From Microthrixaceae bacterium (GTDB lineage Bacteria; Actinomycetota; Acidimicrobiia; Acidimicrobiales; Poriferisodalaceae), in the NCBI GenBank assembly GCA_011523825.1, contig WTFX01000011.1, positions 38,245 to 102,244 on the forward strand: a stretch of 64,000 nucleotides of DNA, read 5' to 3'. Below are positions 17,446-27,374 of the stretch, one piece after another. A model generated the notes under the pieces. That model searched no databases, was not told where the DNA came from, and saw only the letters and a program-made list of their open reading frames with translations. Position numbers and translations under genes: made by a program. Every line of letters starts with the position of its first letter. Position 1 is the first letter of the stretch.

Positions 17446-18624
17446 GTGCACGACAACGACGAAGCTGCTGACGAGGTTGCGGACGAGATCGTCGACACGC
17501 TGCGACGCTGGGTTGACGGAGTGGTGGTGCCCGAGTCGTCTGCCCTGGAGCTGGCTGACGAGTACCCCACGGCGATGGCCGAACAGATGGAGGAGTTCGG
17601 CCTGTTCGGCGCCACCATTCCCGAATCGCACGGCGGCCTCGACCTCGACCACGTGACCTACGCCCGGGTGATCGAGGAGCTCTCGCGGGGGTGGATGTCG
17701 CTGGCGGGCATCGTGAACAGTCATCTCATCTGCGCCAAGCTCATCTCCCGTTTCGGGACCGACGAACAGCGCGACCGGTCGCTGCCCCGCATGGCCACCG
17801 GCAAGCTGCGCGGCTGCTTCTCGCTGTCCGAGCCTGACAGCGGCTCGGATGCTGGCGCGCTGCGCTGCCGTGCGGTGCGCGACGGTGACGAGTTCGTCAT
17901 CAACGGCACGAAGATGTGGGTCACCAACGGCGAGCGGGCAGGCATCGTGGCACTGCTGGCGCGGGTTCCCGAAGGCGACCCCTGCGGCAGCTCGGGCATT
18001 ACCTGCTTCCTGGTCGACAAGACGCCGGGCAAGCACTCGGGCGGCATCACGGTGAGCCGCAAGATCGACAAGATCGGCTACCGGGGGCTCGAGACCGTCG
18101 AGATGTCCTACGTGGACCACCGGGTACCGGCGGACCGTGTGCTCGGGGGCGATGAGGGCATCGGAAACGGCCTGCGCTGGGCGCTCGCTGCACTTGAGTT
18201 GGGGCGTATCAACGTGGCGGCTCGCGGCGTGGGCGTGGCCCAAGCTGCTTACGACGCCGCGGTGGCCTACGCGAAGCAGCGCGAGGCGTTCGGCAAGCCC
18301 ATCGCCAAGCACCAGGCCATCGCCTTCAAGATCGCCGAGATGGCCACCAAGCTGCACGCTGCACGTCTGATGACCTACGACGCGGCTCGCAAGGCGGATG
18401 CCGGCGAGCGAGTCGATCTGGCCGCGGGCATGGCCAAGCTGTTCGCCTCGGAAACCGCTGCAGAGCTGTCGCTGGACGCCATGCGCATTCACGGCGGGAA
18501 CGGCTTCTCCACCGAGTACCCGGTGGAGCGCTACTACCGGGATGCGCCGCTGATGATCATCGGCGAGGGCACGAGCGAGATCCAGAAACTCGTCATCAGC
18601 CGCACTCTCCTGGCCGACGACTGA
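17446..18624 (+). CDS. acyl-CoA dehydrogenase
   Basis: A 392-residue flavoprotein of the acyl-CoA dehydrogenase family. Family signatures are GCFSLSEPDSGSDAGALRC (FAD/substrate segment, near residue 125), TKMWVTNGERAG, KQREAFGKPIAKHQAIAFK and the C-terminal AMRIHGGNGFSTEYPVERYY plus IGEGTSEIQK. It would oxidise an acyl-CoA to the enoyl-CoA, passing electrons to ETF. GTG 17446 was chosen because GGGAGG lies four bases upstream; ATG 17404 would add 14 residues and has no such box. The next gene (18674) follows in the same direction after 49 bases and may share the transcript. Confidence 0.92.
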   Translation: MHDNDEAADEVADEIVDTLRRWVDGVVVPESSALELADEYPTAMAEQMEEFGLFGATIPESHGGLDLDHVTYARVIEELSRGWMSLAGIVNSHLICAKLISRFGTDEQRDRSLPRMATGKLRGCFSLSEPDSGSDAGALRCRAVRDGDEFVINGTKMWVTNGERAGIVALLARVPEGDPCGSSGITCFLVDKTPGKHSGGITVSRKIDKIGYRGLETVEMSYVDHRVPADRVLGGDEGIGNGLRWALAALELGRINVAARGVGVAQAAYDAAVAYAKQREAFGKPIAKHQAIAFKIAEMATKLHAARLMTYDAARKADAGERVDLAAGMAKLFASETAAELSLDAMRIHGGNGFSTEYPVERYYRDAPLMIIGEGTSEIQKLVISRTLLADD

Positions 18625-18673
18625 CTCTGCTGAAACATCTAGGTTGACGGACGCGCATCTGGAGGTACGAGTC

Positions 18674-20275
18674 ATGGCTGACCGCAAGTCGTTCTGGGCG
18701 TGGTGCCTGGAATCGGAAGAACCCACCGACGCCGACCGGGCGGAGCTGGCGAAGAAGCTCTCGGCCCAGTACGGAACCGAGATCGTGGCCAAGCCGGTCC
18801 CGTCGGTGGATGACGCGGATCTGCGCCCGTCGCGCATCGCGATTCCCGACTCGGTGGCCGGCTGGTGCTCGACCAGCACCTACGACCGGGCCCGGTACGC
18901 CTACGGCGCCCACTTCACCGAGCGGGTCCGGGCGTTCAACCTGGACTTCCCGAACCCGCCCGACGTGGTGGCACACCCGCGCAACGAGACCGAGGTCGAG
19001 GCCACCCTCGACTGGTGCGACGCCAACGGGTACATCGCCGTGCCCTACGGCGGCGGATCATCGGTGGTGTGGGGCCTGACACCGCCCGAAGACCGCGGAC
19101 CCACCGTGGTGATCTCCTTGGACCAGCTCGATCAGGTCCTCGAGATCGACGACGTGTCGCGGGCTGCGCGCATCCAGGCCGGCGTGTTCGGCCCGCACCT
19201 CGAGGATCAGCTGCGGCCCAGCGGGCACACGCTGCGCCACTTCCCGCAATCGTTCCGGTTCTCCACGCTCGGCGGCTGGATCGCGACCCGCTCGGGCGGC
19301 CACTACGCCACCAACCACACCCACATCGACGACTTCGTCGAGTCGACCCGGATGATCACGCCGTCGGGCTGGTGGGAGTCGCGACGGCTGCCCGGCTCGG
19401 GTGCCGGCCCCAGCCCCGACCGCATGGTGATCGGCTCGGAAGGCATCTACGGGATCATCACCGAGGCGTGGATGCGCATCCAGAAGCGCCCGACGTTCCG
19501 GGCAACGGCGGGCATCACGTTCCCGTCATGGGAGGCGGGCTACACCGCAGTGCGGCATTTGGTCCAGGCAAAGCTGTGGCCCGCGAACCTGCGCATCCTC
19601 GACCCGACCGAAGCCGGTCGAGCCGCCGGGATGGACGGCGAGCACGCGCTGGTCATCGTGTCGTTCGAATCGGCCGAGCTGACCCAGCGGCACAACATCG
19701 CTCAAGCGGTCGAGATCGCACGCGGCTGCGACGGGCACGTGCCCGACGACGAGATCCAGATCGACGACGGGACGGGCACACCGACCGGGCGCGGCGGTGC
19801 CGTCGGCGCCTGGCGCAACGCGTTCATCGGCGTCGGCAACGGCGTGGAGACGTCGCTGGGCCTGATCAATGACACGTTCGAGACTGCCATCACCTGGGAC
19901 CAGTGGCCCGAATTCGATGCGGTGGTGCGTGAGAAGGTCGGCGCAGTGCTGGCCGAAGTCTTCGGGCCGCACCATTCGCTGTCGTGCCGCTTTACTCATG
20001 TCTACACAGACGGTCCGGCGCCGTACTACACGTGGTCGGGCATGGGCACCCAGGGCGGCGAGATCGAACAGTGGCAGATCGTCAAGGACGCCGCCAACGA
20101 AGCACTTGAAGCAGCGGGCGGCACCTGCACGCACCACCATGCGGTCGGCCGGATGCACCGCCCCAACGCGTACGACCGCCAGCGCCCGGAGCTGTTTGCC
20201 GAAGCCGTCCGGGCCGCCAAGAAGCGGCTCGACCCCAACGGCATCCTCAACCCCGGCGTCCTCATCGACCCTTGA
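18674..20275 (+). CDS. FAD-binding oxidoreductase, alkyldihydroxyacetonephosphate synthase-like
   Basis: A 533-residue VAO/PCMH-type flavoprotein. The PCMH FAD-binding domain shows VPYGGGSSVVWGLTPP near residue 120, GHTLRHFPQSFRFSTLGGWI, TRSGGHYATNHTHIDDFV and IGSEGIYGIITEAWMRIQK; the C-terminal part has HHHAVGRMHRP and the ending LDPNGILNPG. This order matches alkylglycerone-phosphate synthase and its bacterial relatives, which exchange the acyl group of acyl-DHAP for an alkyl chain or oxidise related lipids. ATG 18674 follows GGAGG by eight bases. It ends just before a strong hairpin at 20302. Ether-lipid synthesis is one possibility; many bacterial members have other, unknown substrates. 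Confidence 0.85.
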   Translation: MADRKSFWAWCLESEEPTDADRAELAKKLSAQYGTEIVAKPVPSVDDADLRPSRIAIPDSVAGWCSTSTYDRARYAYGAHFTERVRAFNLDFPNPPDVVAHPRNETEVEATLDWCDANGYIAVPYGGGSSVVWGLTPPEDRGPTVVISLDQLDQVLEIDDVSRAARIQAGVFGPHLEDQLRPSGHTLRHFPQSFRFSTLGGWIATRSGGHYATNHTHIDDFVESTRMITPSGWWESRRLPGSGAGPSPDRMVIGSEGIYGIITEAWMRIQKRPTFRATAGITFPSWEAGYTAVRHLVQAKLWPANLRILDPTEAGRAAGMDGEHALVIVSFESAELTQRHNIAQAVEIARGCDGHVPDDEIQIDDGTGTPTGRGGAVGAWRNAFIGVGNGVETSLGLINDTFETAITWDQWPEFDAVVREKVGAVLAEVFGPHHSLSCRFTHVYTDGPAPYYTWSGMGTQGGEIEQWQIVKDAANEALEAAGGTCTHHHAVGRMHRPNAYDRQRPELFAEAVRAAKKRLDPNGILNPGVLIDP

Positions 20276-20301
20276 TCAACAGCGGCTCAGCGAACGCGAC
20301 G

Positions 20302-20340
20302 AGCGGCCGCCGCTGCATGAGTCATGCAGCGACGGCCGCT
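20302..20340. terminator. strong bidirectional hairpin terminator
   Basis: The arm 20302-20320 (AGCGGCCGCCGCTGCATGA) pairs with 20322-20340 across a single-base loop with one mismatch in 19 positions. It lies between two converging stops (20275 on plus, 20360 on minus) and can serve both. Followed by CTCTGTCGCT rather than a clean T run. Confidence 0.8.
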
Positions 20341-20359
20341 CTCTGTCGCTAGATCTGGA

Positions 20360-22063
20360 TCAACGGCAGCCGCCGTTGTCCTTGTCCCAGGCGCAGTTCG
20401 GAGAGCCGCCGTTCACGTCCACGATGTCGCCGACGATGTCCCACGTCTGCTCCGCCGCGTCGTACTGGCTGAAGTCCGAGCCTTCCACGTAGTACCCGTC
20501 CACAGCGCCGTCGGCAGCGAAGTTGATGCCGTCCAGCAGCAGCGGGTGGTAGATGTCGAGCGAGCGCGCCGCCAGGATGAAGTTGGTCCTGGTCAGGCCG
20601 CCCGGCAGCTCCGCGGCCACCCGGATCGCCTCGGTGTGCGGGTAGGCGAAGTAGTAACCGGTGCCGAGCAGCGAGATCTCGGGATCGAGTCCGCGATCGG
20701 CCAGCTCGCCCCGCAGGAACGAGATGAACGGCTCATCGACATGCTTCGGGTCGGTGGAGTCCTTGACGCCGCCGCCCACGATCCACCAGTCGTCGGCCGA
20801 ATCGCCGGCCGGTGCCATGTAGGCCGCCACGGCCTTGCAGACCGACGGCGTGAACGCCACGGACAGATCGTCAAGCAAGCCCGACGCGTCGACCTCTTGG
20901 ATCGCGAGCAGGCACGGGTTGCCGGCGGTCATCGAGATGAACACGTTCGGGCTCGCCGCAGCGATGGTCGTGACCTCGTTGGTCAGCGTGGGTGCAGCCG
21001 GGTCGTGGCGCACCGGGATGAACTCGCTCACGACATCGGGATTGGCGTGCGCATAAGCCTCGAAGCCCAGCTCGTAGGCCAAGCCGAAGTCGTTGTCCAT
21101 CACCAGGCCGGCCACCTTCACCGGCAGCTCGTCGGCGAGGTTCTGCTTGATCCAGTTGCCCCACAGGATCGCCTCGGTCGAGTACGACATCTGCAGGCCC
21201 GTGGTCCACGGGTGGTTCACCGGGTCGCCCCAGGCCGGGTGGCCCGTCGCCACCATCACCTGCGGGATGCACTCGTCGTTGATCTGGTCGTACACGGCCA
21301 GCGTGTTCGGCGAGCCCAAGGTGTGCAGCGCGAACACGTTCTCCGACTCGATCAGCTCGTCGATGAACTCGATGGTCTGGGCTGCCACGTAGCCGTCGTC
21401 ACGGGAGATCAGCAGCATGTCCTTGCCGGCCACGCCGCCCGTGGCGTTCACGTACTCGTAGTAGTTCTCCCAGCCCACGGTGATGTCGCCGTAGGCAGCC
21501 AGGTTGCCCGACTTCACCGTGGTCTGGCCGATCCGGATCGTGTCCTCGGTGATGCCGGTGGTGTCGGACCAGTCGGAGGGGCACTCGTTCATGTCGATCT
21601 CGAAGCCCGACGGGCCGCGCAGGATGCCGTCGTCACCGACGCCCCACTCGCCGGCTTCGATGCCAGCGGTGAGCTTGTCGACGATGGCCTGACGCTGCGC
21701 CGCAGCAAGCTCCCAGATGCCGTCGATCGTGGACAGGTCGAAGTCGTCGGGGTCGACCGACATCATGTCGTCGGCCATGTCCTCATCGGCCATGTCACCG
21801 TCGTCTTCAGCGGCGTCTTCCTCCAGCGCCTCCTGGGTGATGCCACCGCCGATGGAACCCTCGTCCTCGGGTTCGGCCTCTTCGGCCATCTCCTCTTCGG
21901 CCATGTCCTCATCGGCCATGTCCTCATCGGCGGTCTGCGTGCCGGCGTCCGTGGTGCCGTCGCCCGCATCGGCGTCGTCTCCGCCACCGCATGCAGCCGC
22001 GATGAGCGAGAACGCGAACAGCAGCGCTAGCAAGCGCCACAGTCGTCGGTGTGATCCGGTCAT
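20360..22063 (-). CDS. ABC-type substrate-binding lipoprotein (branched-chain amino acid type), paralogue 1
   Basis: A 567-residue exported lipoprotein. The signal peptide ends in a lipobox (FSLIAAACGGG, Cys near residue 25), followed by an acidic low-complexity linker with repeated DEDMA/EEEMA units (residues about 40-80). A periplasmic-binding-protein type 1 domain follows (TVKSGNLAAYGDITVGWENY, ISRDDGYVAAQTIEFIDELI, ALHTLGSPNTLAVYDQINDE, VAGLVMDNDFGLAYELGFEA). The extreme C-terminus is CAWDKDNGGCR, shared with the neighbouring paralogue. ATG 22063 is preferred (typical signal peptide); GTG 22087 is possible. No permease or ATPase gene is adjacent, so it is an orphan receptor; its ligand is unknown. 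Confidence 0.87.
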   Translation of the reverse strand: MTGSHRRLWRLLALLFAFSLIAAACGGGDDADAGDGTTDAGTQTADEDMADEDMAEEEMAEEAEPEDEGSIGGGITQEALEEDAAEDDGDMADEDMADDMMSVDPDDFDLSTIDGIWELAAAQRQAIVDKLTAGIEAGEWGVGDDGILRGPSGFEIDMNECPSDWSDTTGITEDTIRIGQTTVKSGNLAAYGDITVGWENYYEYVNATGGVAGKDMLLISRDDGYVAAQTIEFIDELIESENVFALHTLGSPNTLAVYDQINDECIPQVMVATGHPAWGDPVNHPWTTGLQMSYSTEAILWGNWIKQNLADELPVKVAGLVMDNDFGLAYELGFEAYAHANPDVVSEFIPVRHDPAAPTLTNEVTTIAAASPNVFISMTAGNPCLLAIQEVDASGLLDDLSVAFTPSVCKAVAAYMAPAGDSADDWWIVGGGVKDSTDPKHVDEPFISFLRGELADRGLDPEISLLGTGYYFAYPHTEAIRVAAELPGGLTRTNFILAARSLDIYHPLLLDGINFAADGAVDGYYVEGSDFSQYDAAEQTWDIVGDIVDVNGGSPNCAWDKDNGGCR

Positions 22064-22150
22064 GGGTACCCCCAATGTTGTCGTCACATGCGCGCCTGCG
22101 GCCGTCCCGCCTGCGCGCAGCAGTCCGCAGACCCTAGGCGCGACGAGCGA

Positions 22151-22184
22151 CCGCCGCAGCCAGGTCTCGGCCTGGCAGCGACGG
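22151..22184 (-). terminator. imperfect hairpin between the two binding-protein genes
   Basis: GCCAGG (22159-22164), loop TCTCGG, CCTGGC (22171-22176), with further pairing outside (three pairs, mismatch, three pairs). It lies downstream of the gene ending at 22238 and upstream of the one starting at 22063, so it may terminate or attenuate read-through between the paralogues. No U tract is visible. Confidence 0.4.
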
Positions 22185-22237
22185 CCGCCCGTGTAGTTGC
22201 GTCAGGTTGTCAACGTCTGCCTAGCGGCAGCCTTGAC

Positions 22238-23944
22238 TCAGCGGCAGCCGCCGTTGTCCTTGTCCCAGACGCAGTTGCCCGAAGCGCCGTTCACGTCAAT
22301 GACGTTCGAGACGATCCAGGAGTGATTGGACGAGTCGTACTGGCTGATATCCGTGCCCTCGATCGGGAAGGCATCCGCGTTGCCGTTCATGGCGAACGTG
22401 ATGCCGTCCAGGAAGATCGGGTGGTGGATGTCGATCGCCCGCACCGCCAGGATGAAGTTCGCCCGGTTCAGGCCGGCCGGGTTGTTCGCACTCGCAGGCA
22501 GTTCCGCAGCGATGCGCAGCGCCTCCACGTACGGATAGCCCAGCATGTAGCCATTGCCGAACATCGAGATGGTGGGATCGAGGTCATTGGCCTCGAGGCT
22601 CTCGATGATGAAGTCGATGAACGCATCGCTGCCGATCAGCGCCGGGTCGGTGGTGTCCTTGACGCCGCCGCCCACGATGTACCAGCCATGGCCGTCATCG
22701 CCTGCCGGGGCAATCCAGCTGGCCGGGGCCTTGCACACCGACGGCGTGAACGCCGCCGAGAGCTCGTCCTTCAGACCGGACGCCGCAACCTCCTGGACGG
22801 CCAGCAGACACGCATTGCCTGCGGTCATCGAGATGTAGACGTCTGGATCGCTTGCGGCGATGGTCGTGATCTCATTGGTGATCGTCGGCGAGGCCGGGTC
22901 ATGGCGGACCGGCACGAACTCCGACACCACGTCGGGGTTGTTGTGCGCGTACTCCTCGAAGCCCAGCTCATATGCGAGGCCGAAGTCGTTGTCCATCACC
23001 AGGCCGGCCACCACGACCGGCAGTTCGTCCGCGAGGTTCTCCTTGATCCAGTTGCCCCACAGCACCGACTCGGTCGAGTACGACAGGATGCTGCCGGTGG
23101 TCCACGGGTGCACCTCGGGATCGCCCCAGGCTGGGTGTCCAGTCCACACGAACGGCTGCGGGATGCACTCGGCGTTCAGCGTGTCGTACACCGCCAGCGT
23201 GTTCGGCGAGCCGAGCGTGTGGATCGCGAAGACGTTGTCGTTCTCGATCAGCTCGTCCACGAACTCGATGGTCTGTGCGGCCACATACGCATCGTCGTAG
23301 GACTTCATGACCACATCGCGGCCCGCGATGCCGCCTTCGGCATTCACATGCAGAAGGTAGGTCTGCCAGCCCAGACGAGCATTGCCGTACAGCGCGAGGG
23401 TGCCCGACTGCGGACCGGTCTGGCCGAGACGGATCTCCGTGTCGGTGATGCCCTCGGTGTTGGACCAGTCGTCGGGACACTCGTTGAGGTCAATCACGAA
23501 GCCTTCGGGGCCGCGGAGGACGTTGTCGTCGCCGACACCCCACTCGCCGGACTCGATGTGGGCGGTAATGCGCTCCACTACCTTCGCACGACGGAATTCG
23601 GCCTCTTCGAAGATGCCCTCGATGGTGGAGCGGTCAAACTCCATCATCATCTCGTCGTCTTCCATCATCTCGTCGTCTTCGGCCATCTCCTCCTCTTCGG
23701 CGGCCTGCTCGATGACGTCCTGGCTGAGACCGCCGGCCTCTTCCTCGGGCTCGTCGGAGGCCATCTCCTCTTCTTCGGCCATTTCCTCGTCGTCAGCCAT
23801 CTCCTCTTCTTCGGCCATGGCCTCAGTGGTCTGGGTCTCGCCGGCGTCGTCGTCGCCATCGTCGCCACCGCAGGCGGCCGCGACGAGCGAGAACGCGAAG
23901 AGCAGCGCTAGCAAGCGCAAAAGGCGGTTCTTGGATAGTTGCAT
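22238..23944 (-). CDS. ABC-type substrate-binding lipoprotein, paralogue 2
   Basis: A 568-residue lipoprotein with the same build as the next gene downstream: signal peptide with lipobox FSLVAAACGGD, an acidic linker made of EEEEMA/DDEEMA/EEEEMA units (residues about 40-100), then a type 1 periplasmic binding fold (TGPQSGTLALYGNARLGWQ, SYDDAYVAAQTIEFVDELI, AIHTLGSPNTLAVYDTLNAE, VVAGLVMDNDFGLAYELGFE) and the C-terminus CVWDKDNGGCR. The two proteins are clearly paralogous, a tandem duplication with diverged linkers. ATG 23944 has GAGGAGGGG just upstream. No transporter subunits are nearby; branched-chain amino acids, amides or urea are all possible ligands. Confidence 0.87.
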   Translation of the reverse strand: MQLSKNRLLRLLALLFAFSLVAAACGGDDGDDDAGETQTTEAMAEEEEMADDEEMAEEEEMASDEPEEEAGGLSQDVIEQAAEEEEMAEDDEMMEDDEMMMEFDRSTIEGIFEEAEFRRAKVVERITAHIESGEWGVGDDNVLRGPEGFVIDLNECPDDWSNTEGITDTEIRLGQTGPQSGTLALYGNARLGWQTYLLHVNAEGGIAGRDVVMKSYDDAYVAAQTIEFVDELIENDNVFAIHTLGSPNTLAVYDTLNAECIPQPFVWTGHPAWGDPEVHPWTTGSILSYSTESVLWGNWIKENLADELPVVVAGLVMDNDFGLAYELGFEEYAHNNPDVVSEFVPVRHDPASPTITNEITTIAASDPDVYISMTAGNACLLAVQEVAASGLKDELSAAFTPSVCKAPASWIAPAGDDGHGWYIVGGGVKDTTDPALIGSDAFIDFIIESLEANDLDPTISMFGNGYMLGYPYVEALRIAAELPASANNPAGLNRANFILAVRAIDIHHPIFLDGITFAMNGNADAFPIEGTDISQYDSSNHSWIVSNVIDVNGASGNCVWDKDNGGCR

Positions 23945-24251
23945 GGATCCCCTCCTCGGTGGAACAGCAGCCACCGCGGCATCGCAAGCGGACGGCAAGC
24001 AGCCGGAGCCCTCAACCGTCCCCCAAAGACCGCTGCGGCGGTGCGCGCGAGCGTAATCGCGCGTAGCCGTGCGTTTCCCGCCGAGGTGCGACGATCCCGT
24101 GACAATCGCTGACGACAAGGACACAGACGAACGAGCTGCGGAGGCGGCAGGAGACTCTGCGACGTTGCGACCTGCTGGATCGCGGGAGCAGAGGGTTCTG
24201 CCGCCTCCGCAGCGGGCGCGAGCGGGCGCCTACGGCATAGCGTGTCGCCCC
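23945..24251. other. 307-base divergent intergenic region
   Basis: The region separates the minus-strand binding-protein gene (start 23944) from the plus-strand LLM gene (start 24252), so it should carry both promoters. I see the GAGGAGGGG ribosome binding site of the former at its left edge but no convincing -35/-10 pair, operator or repeat. The frame of the LLM gene is open upstream from 24069, but those 61 codons look non-coding. Confidence 0.5.
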
Positions 24252-25169
24252 ATGGAATGGGGAGTCACTCTGCCGCACTTGGGCCGTATCGGATCCCGGG
24301 ATGGCCTCATCACGTTCGCTTCGGAAGTCGACCGGCTCGGATTCGCTTCGGGCTGGGCCTCAGATCATGTCTGCTGGCCGGCCGAGCTGGTGTCGAAGTA
24401 CCCGTACTCCGACGACGGCTCGTTCCCGGCGCCGCCGAAGACGGGATGGCTCGACCCCATCGGGACACTGCTGTTCGTTGCCGCCGTCACCGAGAATCTG
24501 CGGCTGGGCTTCAGCGTGCTGATCCTGCCGTACCGGCCGCCGGTGGAGACGGCGAAGCGTCTCGCCACCATCGATGTGCTGTCGAACGGCCGGCTGATCC
24601 TGGGCGTGGGCGTGGGTTGGATGCGCGAGGAAGCCGAAGTGCTGGGCATGCCGTGGGATCGCCGAGGCAAGCGCTCAGACGAGCAGCTCGAGGTATTCCG
24701 GACACTGTTCACCGAGGACGATCCGAGCTTCGACGGCGAGTTCTACTCGTTCCCCGCCGTCGGCTTCGAGCCCAAGCCGGTGCAGGATCCGGTGCCAGTG
24801 TGGGTCGGCGGCAACACGGCCGCCGCCTACCGGCGAGTGGCACAGCACGGGCACGGCTTCCATGCGGCATTCGAAACGCTCGATGATGTCGCTGCCGGCT
24901 GGAGCCAAGTGGGTGATGCGTGCGATGCGGCGGGCCGCGACCGCAGCGAGATCACCCTGTCGCTGCGCTACTACCTCGATCCGGCGTCGGCGATGAAGCC
25001 CGAGGTGTCGGTGGCGGGCAGCACCGAGCAGATGATCGACATGGTGGGTCGCGTCGCAGAGGCGGGGGTGACGCATTTCGTGCTGGATCCGGTGGCGCGC
25101 GGCGGCATCGAAGGCCGCTTGGATGCGCTGAGCGCCTTCATGGCCGACGTCGCGCCTCACTTCGCCTAG
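24252..25169 (+). CDS. LLM-class F420-dependent-type oxidoreductase
   Basis: A 305-residue luciferase-like protein beginning MEWGVTLPHLGRIGSRDGL. Family blocks are GFASGWASDHVCWPAELVS, LGFSVLILPYRPPVETAKR, GRLILGVGVGWMREEAEVLG and FDGEFYSFPAVGFEPKPVQ, then VWVGGNTAAAYRRVA. It matches the TIGR03619-like F420-dependent group of actinobacteria, about 280-310 residues. The substrate is not readable. ATG 24252 was selected because the family motif begins there. Confidence 0.86.
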   Translation: MEWGVTLPHLGRIGSRDGLITFASEVDRLGFASGWASDHVCWPAELVSKYPYSDDGSFPAPPKTGWLDPIGTLLFVAAVTENLRLGFSVLILPYRPPVETAKRLATIDVLSNGRLILGVGVGWMREEAEVLGMPWDRRGKRSDEQLEVFRTLFTEDDPSFDGEFYSFPAVGFEPKPVQDPVPVWVGGNTAAAYRRVAQHGHGFHAAFETLDDVAAGWSQVGDACDAAGRDRSEITLSLRYYLDPASAMKPEVSVAGSTEQMIDMVGRVAEAGVTHFVLDPVARGGIEGRLDALSAFMADVAPHFA

Positions 25170-25271
25170 CGCCTGCAGCTTCCCGCTCTTGCTCGCTGTG
25201 GCGCTCGGGCCACGGTCGAGCCGAGCGGCCCGGCTTCCGACTGCCATCGGCACACGGGCAGACTCTGGACT

Positions 25272-27299
25272 GTGCTGTGGGCATCCTCGCTCGCCAAGTC
25301 GTACCCGCCGCGGCGGCTGTTTGCCGGCGTGGATGTACAACTCGCGGCCGGTCGGCGTATCGCACTGGTGGGCGGCAACGGGATCGGCAAGACGACCTTG
25401 CTGGAGATACTGGCCGGCATCAACGAGCCCGACGAGGGCGAGGTCCACCGCCAGAGCGGGCTGACGATCGGTTACCTGCCCCAGGAGCTCGCTGAGATCG
25501 CCGAAGGCACCGTGCTCGAGGCGACGCTGGCCGGAGCGGGTGACATCACCGCTATGACGGCCGAGCTTCGATCGCTGGAGGCGAGGCTGGCCGAGGTCGA
25601 CGCAGCCGACCATCACGACGTGCTCGCCCGCTACGGAGAGCTGGAGGCCCACTTTCGCCAGATCGGCGGTTACGGCTTCGAAGCCGAAGCTCACCGCGTG
25701 CTCGCGGGCTTGGGCTTTGCGGCCGATGATGCGCACCGCCCGGTGGCGCAGCTGTCTGGCGGCTGGCGGATGCGGGTCGCGCTGGCACAACTGCTGCTGG
25801 CGAAGCCCGATGTGCTGCTGGCTGACGAGCCCACGAATCATCTCGACGTGGACTCGGTGGCGTGGTTGGAGGATCAACTCGCCGCCTGGGAGGGCGGGCT
25901 GCTGTTCGTGAGTCATGACCGGGACTTCATTGACGCCGTCGCCAACCGCGTGATCGAGATGGACGGCACGACAGCGCATAGCCATGTCGGCGGGTTCGCC
26001 GAGTTCGTCGTGGCCCGTGAGGAGCGGATCGCGGCTGCCGAGGCTGCAGCGGCGCAACAGGCACGCCGGCGCGCCCACACCGAGCGATTCATCGAGCGGT
26101 TCCGGTACAAGGCCACGAAGGCTCGGCAGGTGCAGAGCCGGATCAAGGCGCTGGCGAGGCTCGAGCCAGTCGAGGTCCCGACCCGCAAGGAGCTGGCGGC
26201 CCGCTTCGGCTTCGGCACGCCGCGGCGCTCGTCGCGAGTCGTCGTGGAGATGATCGGCGCTTCGGTGGGCTATGCCGACGGCGACGCGCCGGTGCTCGAG
26301 GGAGTAGACCTCGTCATCGAACGCGGCACCAAGGTGGGTGTTGTCGGTCCGAATGGCGCAGGCAAGACGACACTGTTGCGGGTGCTGCAGGGCGAACTGG
26401 GCGTCCTCGACGGCGAGCTGCACCGCGGTCGCAATGTGGACATGGCCACGTTTGCTCAGCATCTCGCCGAGGTCATGGATCCGCGACGGTCAGTGGTGGA
26501 GGAGTTCACCGCCTCGGTGGGCGATCAACCCGGGCGGAATGTGCGCACGATGCTCGGCGGCTTCGGCTTTCCGGGCGACGCTGCGGACCGCAAGGTTGCG
26601 GATCTCTCCGGAGGCGAGCGCACGCGGCTGGCGCTCGGCATCACGATGGCCAACCCGGTGAACCTGCTCGTGCTCGACGAGCCGACGAATCATCTCGATC
26701 TGCCGAGCTGCGACCTGCTGGAGGATGCGCTGTCGGTGTACCCGGGCACGGTGCTGCTGGTGACTCATGACCGCCACCTCATCCGCAGCGTGGCCGACTC
26801 GCTGATCGTGGTGCGTGATGGCACCGCCACCCTGCACCCGGGCGTCGACGAAGATCTGCTGCGGCCACCAGGGCTGAGCACGAGGCGGACCGCTGGCGGC
26901 AGCACCGCGGGAAGCACCGGCACCGGCCGCCAGCACACGGACAGCGGAGGCACGAGCAGCCAGCATGCCGGCAGTCGAGATGCCGCAACGGGGGCACCGA
27001 CGTCGCGGGCTGCCGCTGCCGAGCGCCGCCGCGAGGGGGCGAGCAAGCGCCAAGCCGTCCATGAAGCGACCGCCGCCATGCGCAGGGATCTGGCCGAGGC
27101 CGAGCGGGCCTGGGAAGCCGCCGAGCACCGAGTCGCAGAACTGCAGGCTCTGCTCGGCGAGCCCGCGACCTACGACGACCCCGAACGTGCGCGTCAAGTC
27201 GCTGAGGACTACGGCGCTGCCAAGTCGGAGGCCATGCGCCACATGAGCGAGTGCGAGTCACTCCAACGCCGAATCGATCGCGCCGCCGCCGGCGCCTGA
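25272..27299 (+). CDS. ABC-F family ATPase
   Basis: A 675-residue cytoplasmic protein with two ABC modules and no membrane helices. Module 1: Walker [10 protein letters not shown] (near residue 35), signature [13 protein letters not shown], Walker [13 protein letters not shown]. Module 2: Walker [10 protein letters not shown], signature [12 protein letters not shown], Walker [13 protein letters not shown]. An arginine/lysine-rich linker ([20 protein letters not shown]) between them is the ABC-F P-site interaction motif. A low-complexity Gly/Ser/Thr segment (residues about 530-580) leads to a C-terminal coiled coil ([19 protein letters not shown]). ABC-F proteins act on the ribosome (Uup/EttA/antibiotic protection). 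The start is GTG 25272; resistance versus housekeeping role cannot be decided. Confidence 0.93.
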   Translation: MLWASSLAKSYPPRRLFAGVDVQLAAGRRIALVGGNGIGKTTLLEILAGINEPDEGEVHRQSGLTIGYLPQELAEIAEGTVLEATLAGAGDITAMTAELRSLEARLAEVDAADHHDVLARYGELEAHFRQIGGYGFEAEAHRVLAGLGFAADDAHRPVAQLSGGWRMRVALAQLLLAKPDVLLADEPTNHLDVDSVAWLEDQLAAWEGGLLFVSHDRDFIDAVANRVIEMDGTTAHSHVGGFAEFVVAREERIAAAEAAAAQQARRRAHTERFIERFRYKATKARQVQSRIKALARLEPVEVPTRKELAARFGFGTPRRSSRVVVEMIGASVGYADGDAPVLEGVDLVIERGTKVGVVGPNGAGKTTLLRVLQGELGVLDGELHRGRNVDMATFAQHLAEVMDPRRSVVEEFTASVGDQPGRNVRTMLGGFGFPGDAADRKVADLSGGERTRLALGITMANPVNLLVLDEPTNHLDLPSCDLLEDALSVYPGTVLLVTHDRHLIRSVADSLIVVRDGTATLHPGVDEDLLRPPGLSTRRTAGGSTAGSTGTGRQHTDSGGTSSQHAGSRDAATGAPTSRAAAAERRREGASKRQAVHEATAAMRRDLAEAERAWEAAEHRVAELQALLGEPATYDDPERARQVAEDYGAAKSEAMRHMSECESLQRRIDRAAAGA

Positions 27300-27374
27300 G
27301 CAGCCAGCCGCGCTGCAACCAGTATCCGACCAGCCGCCGCCAAGGGGTTGTGCCCTGGTCAGATATGCATGTCG

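Noticed and set aside
21700..23830. Short DNA repeats around the acidic linkers, resembling CRISPR or minisatellites
   Set aside because: The periodic GCCATCTCCTC-type repeats are codons for EEMA/DEMA units within lipoprotein linkers; there is no spacer-like variability between exact repeats.
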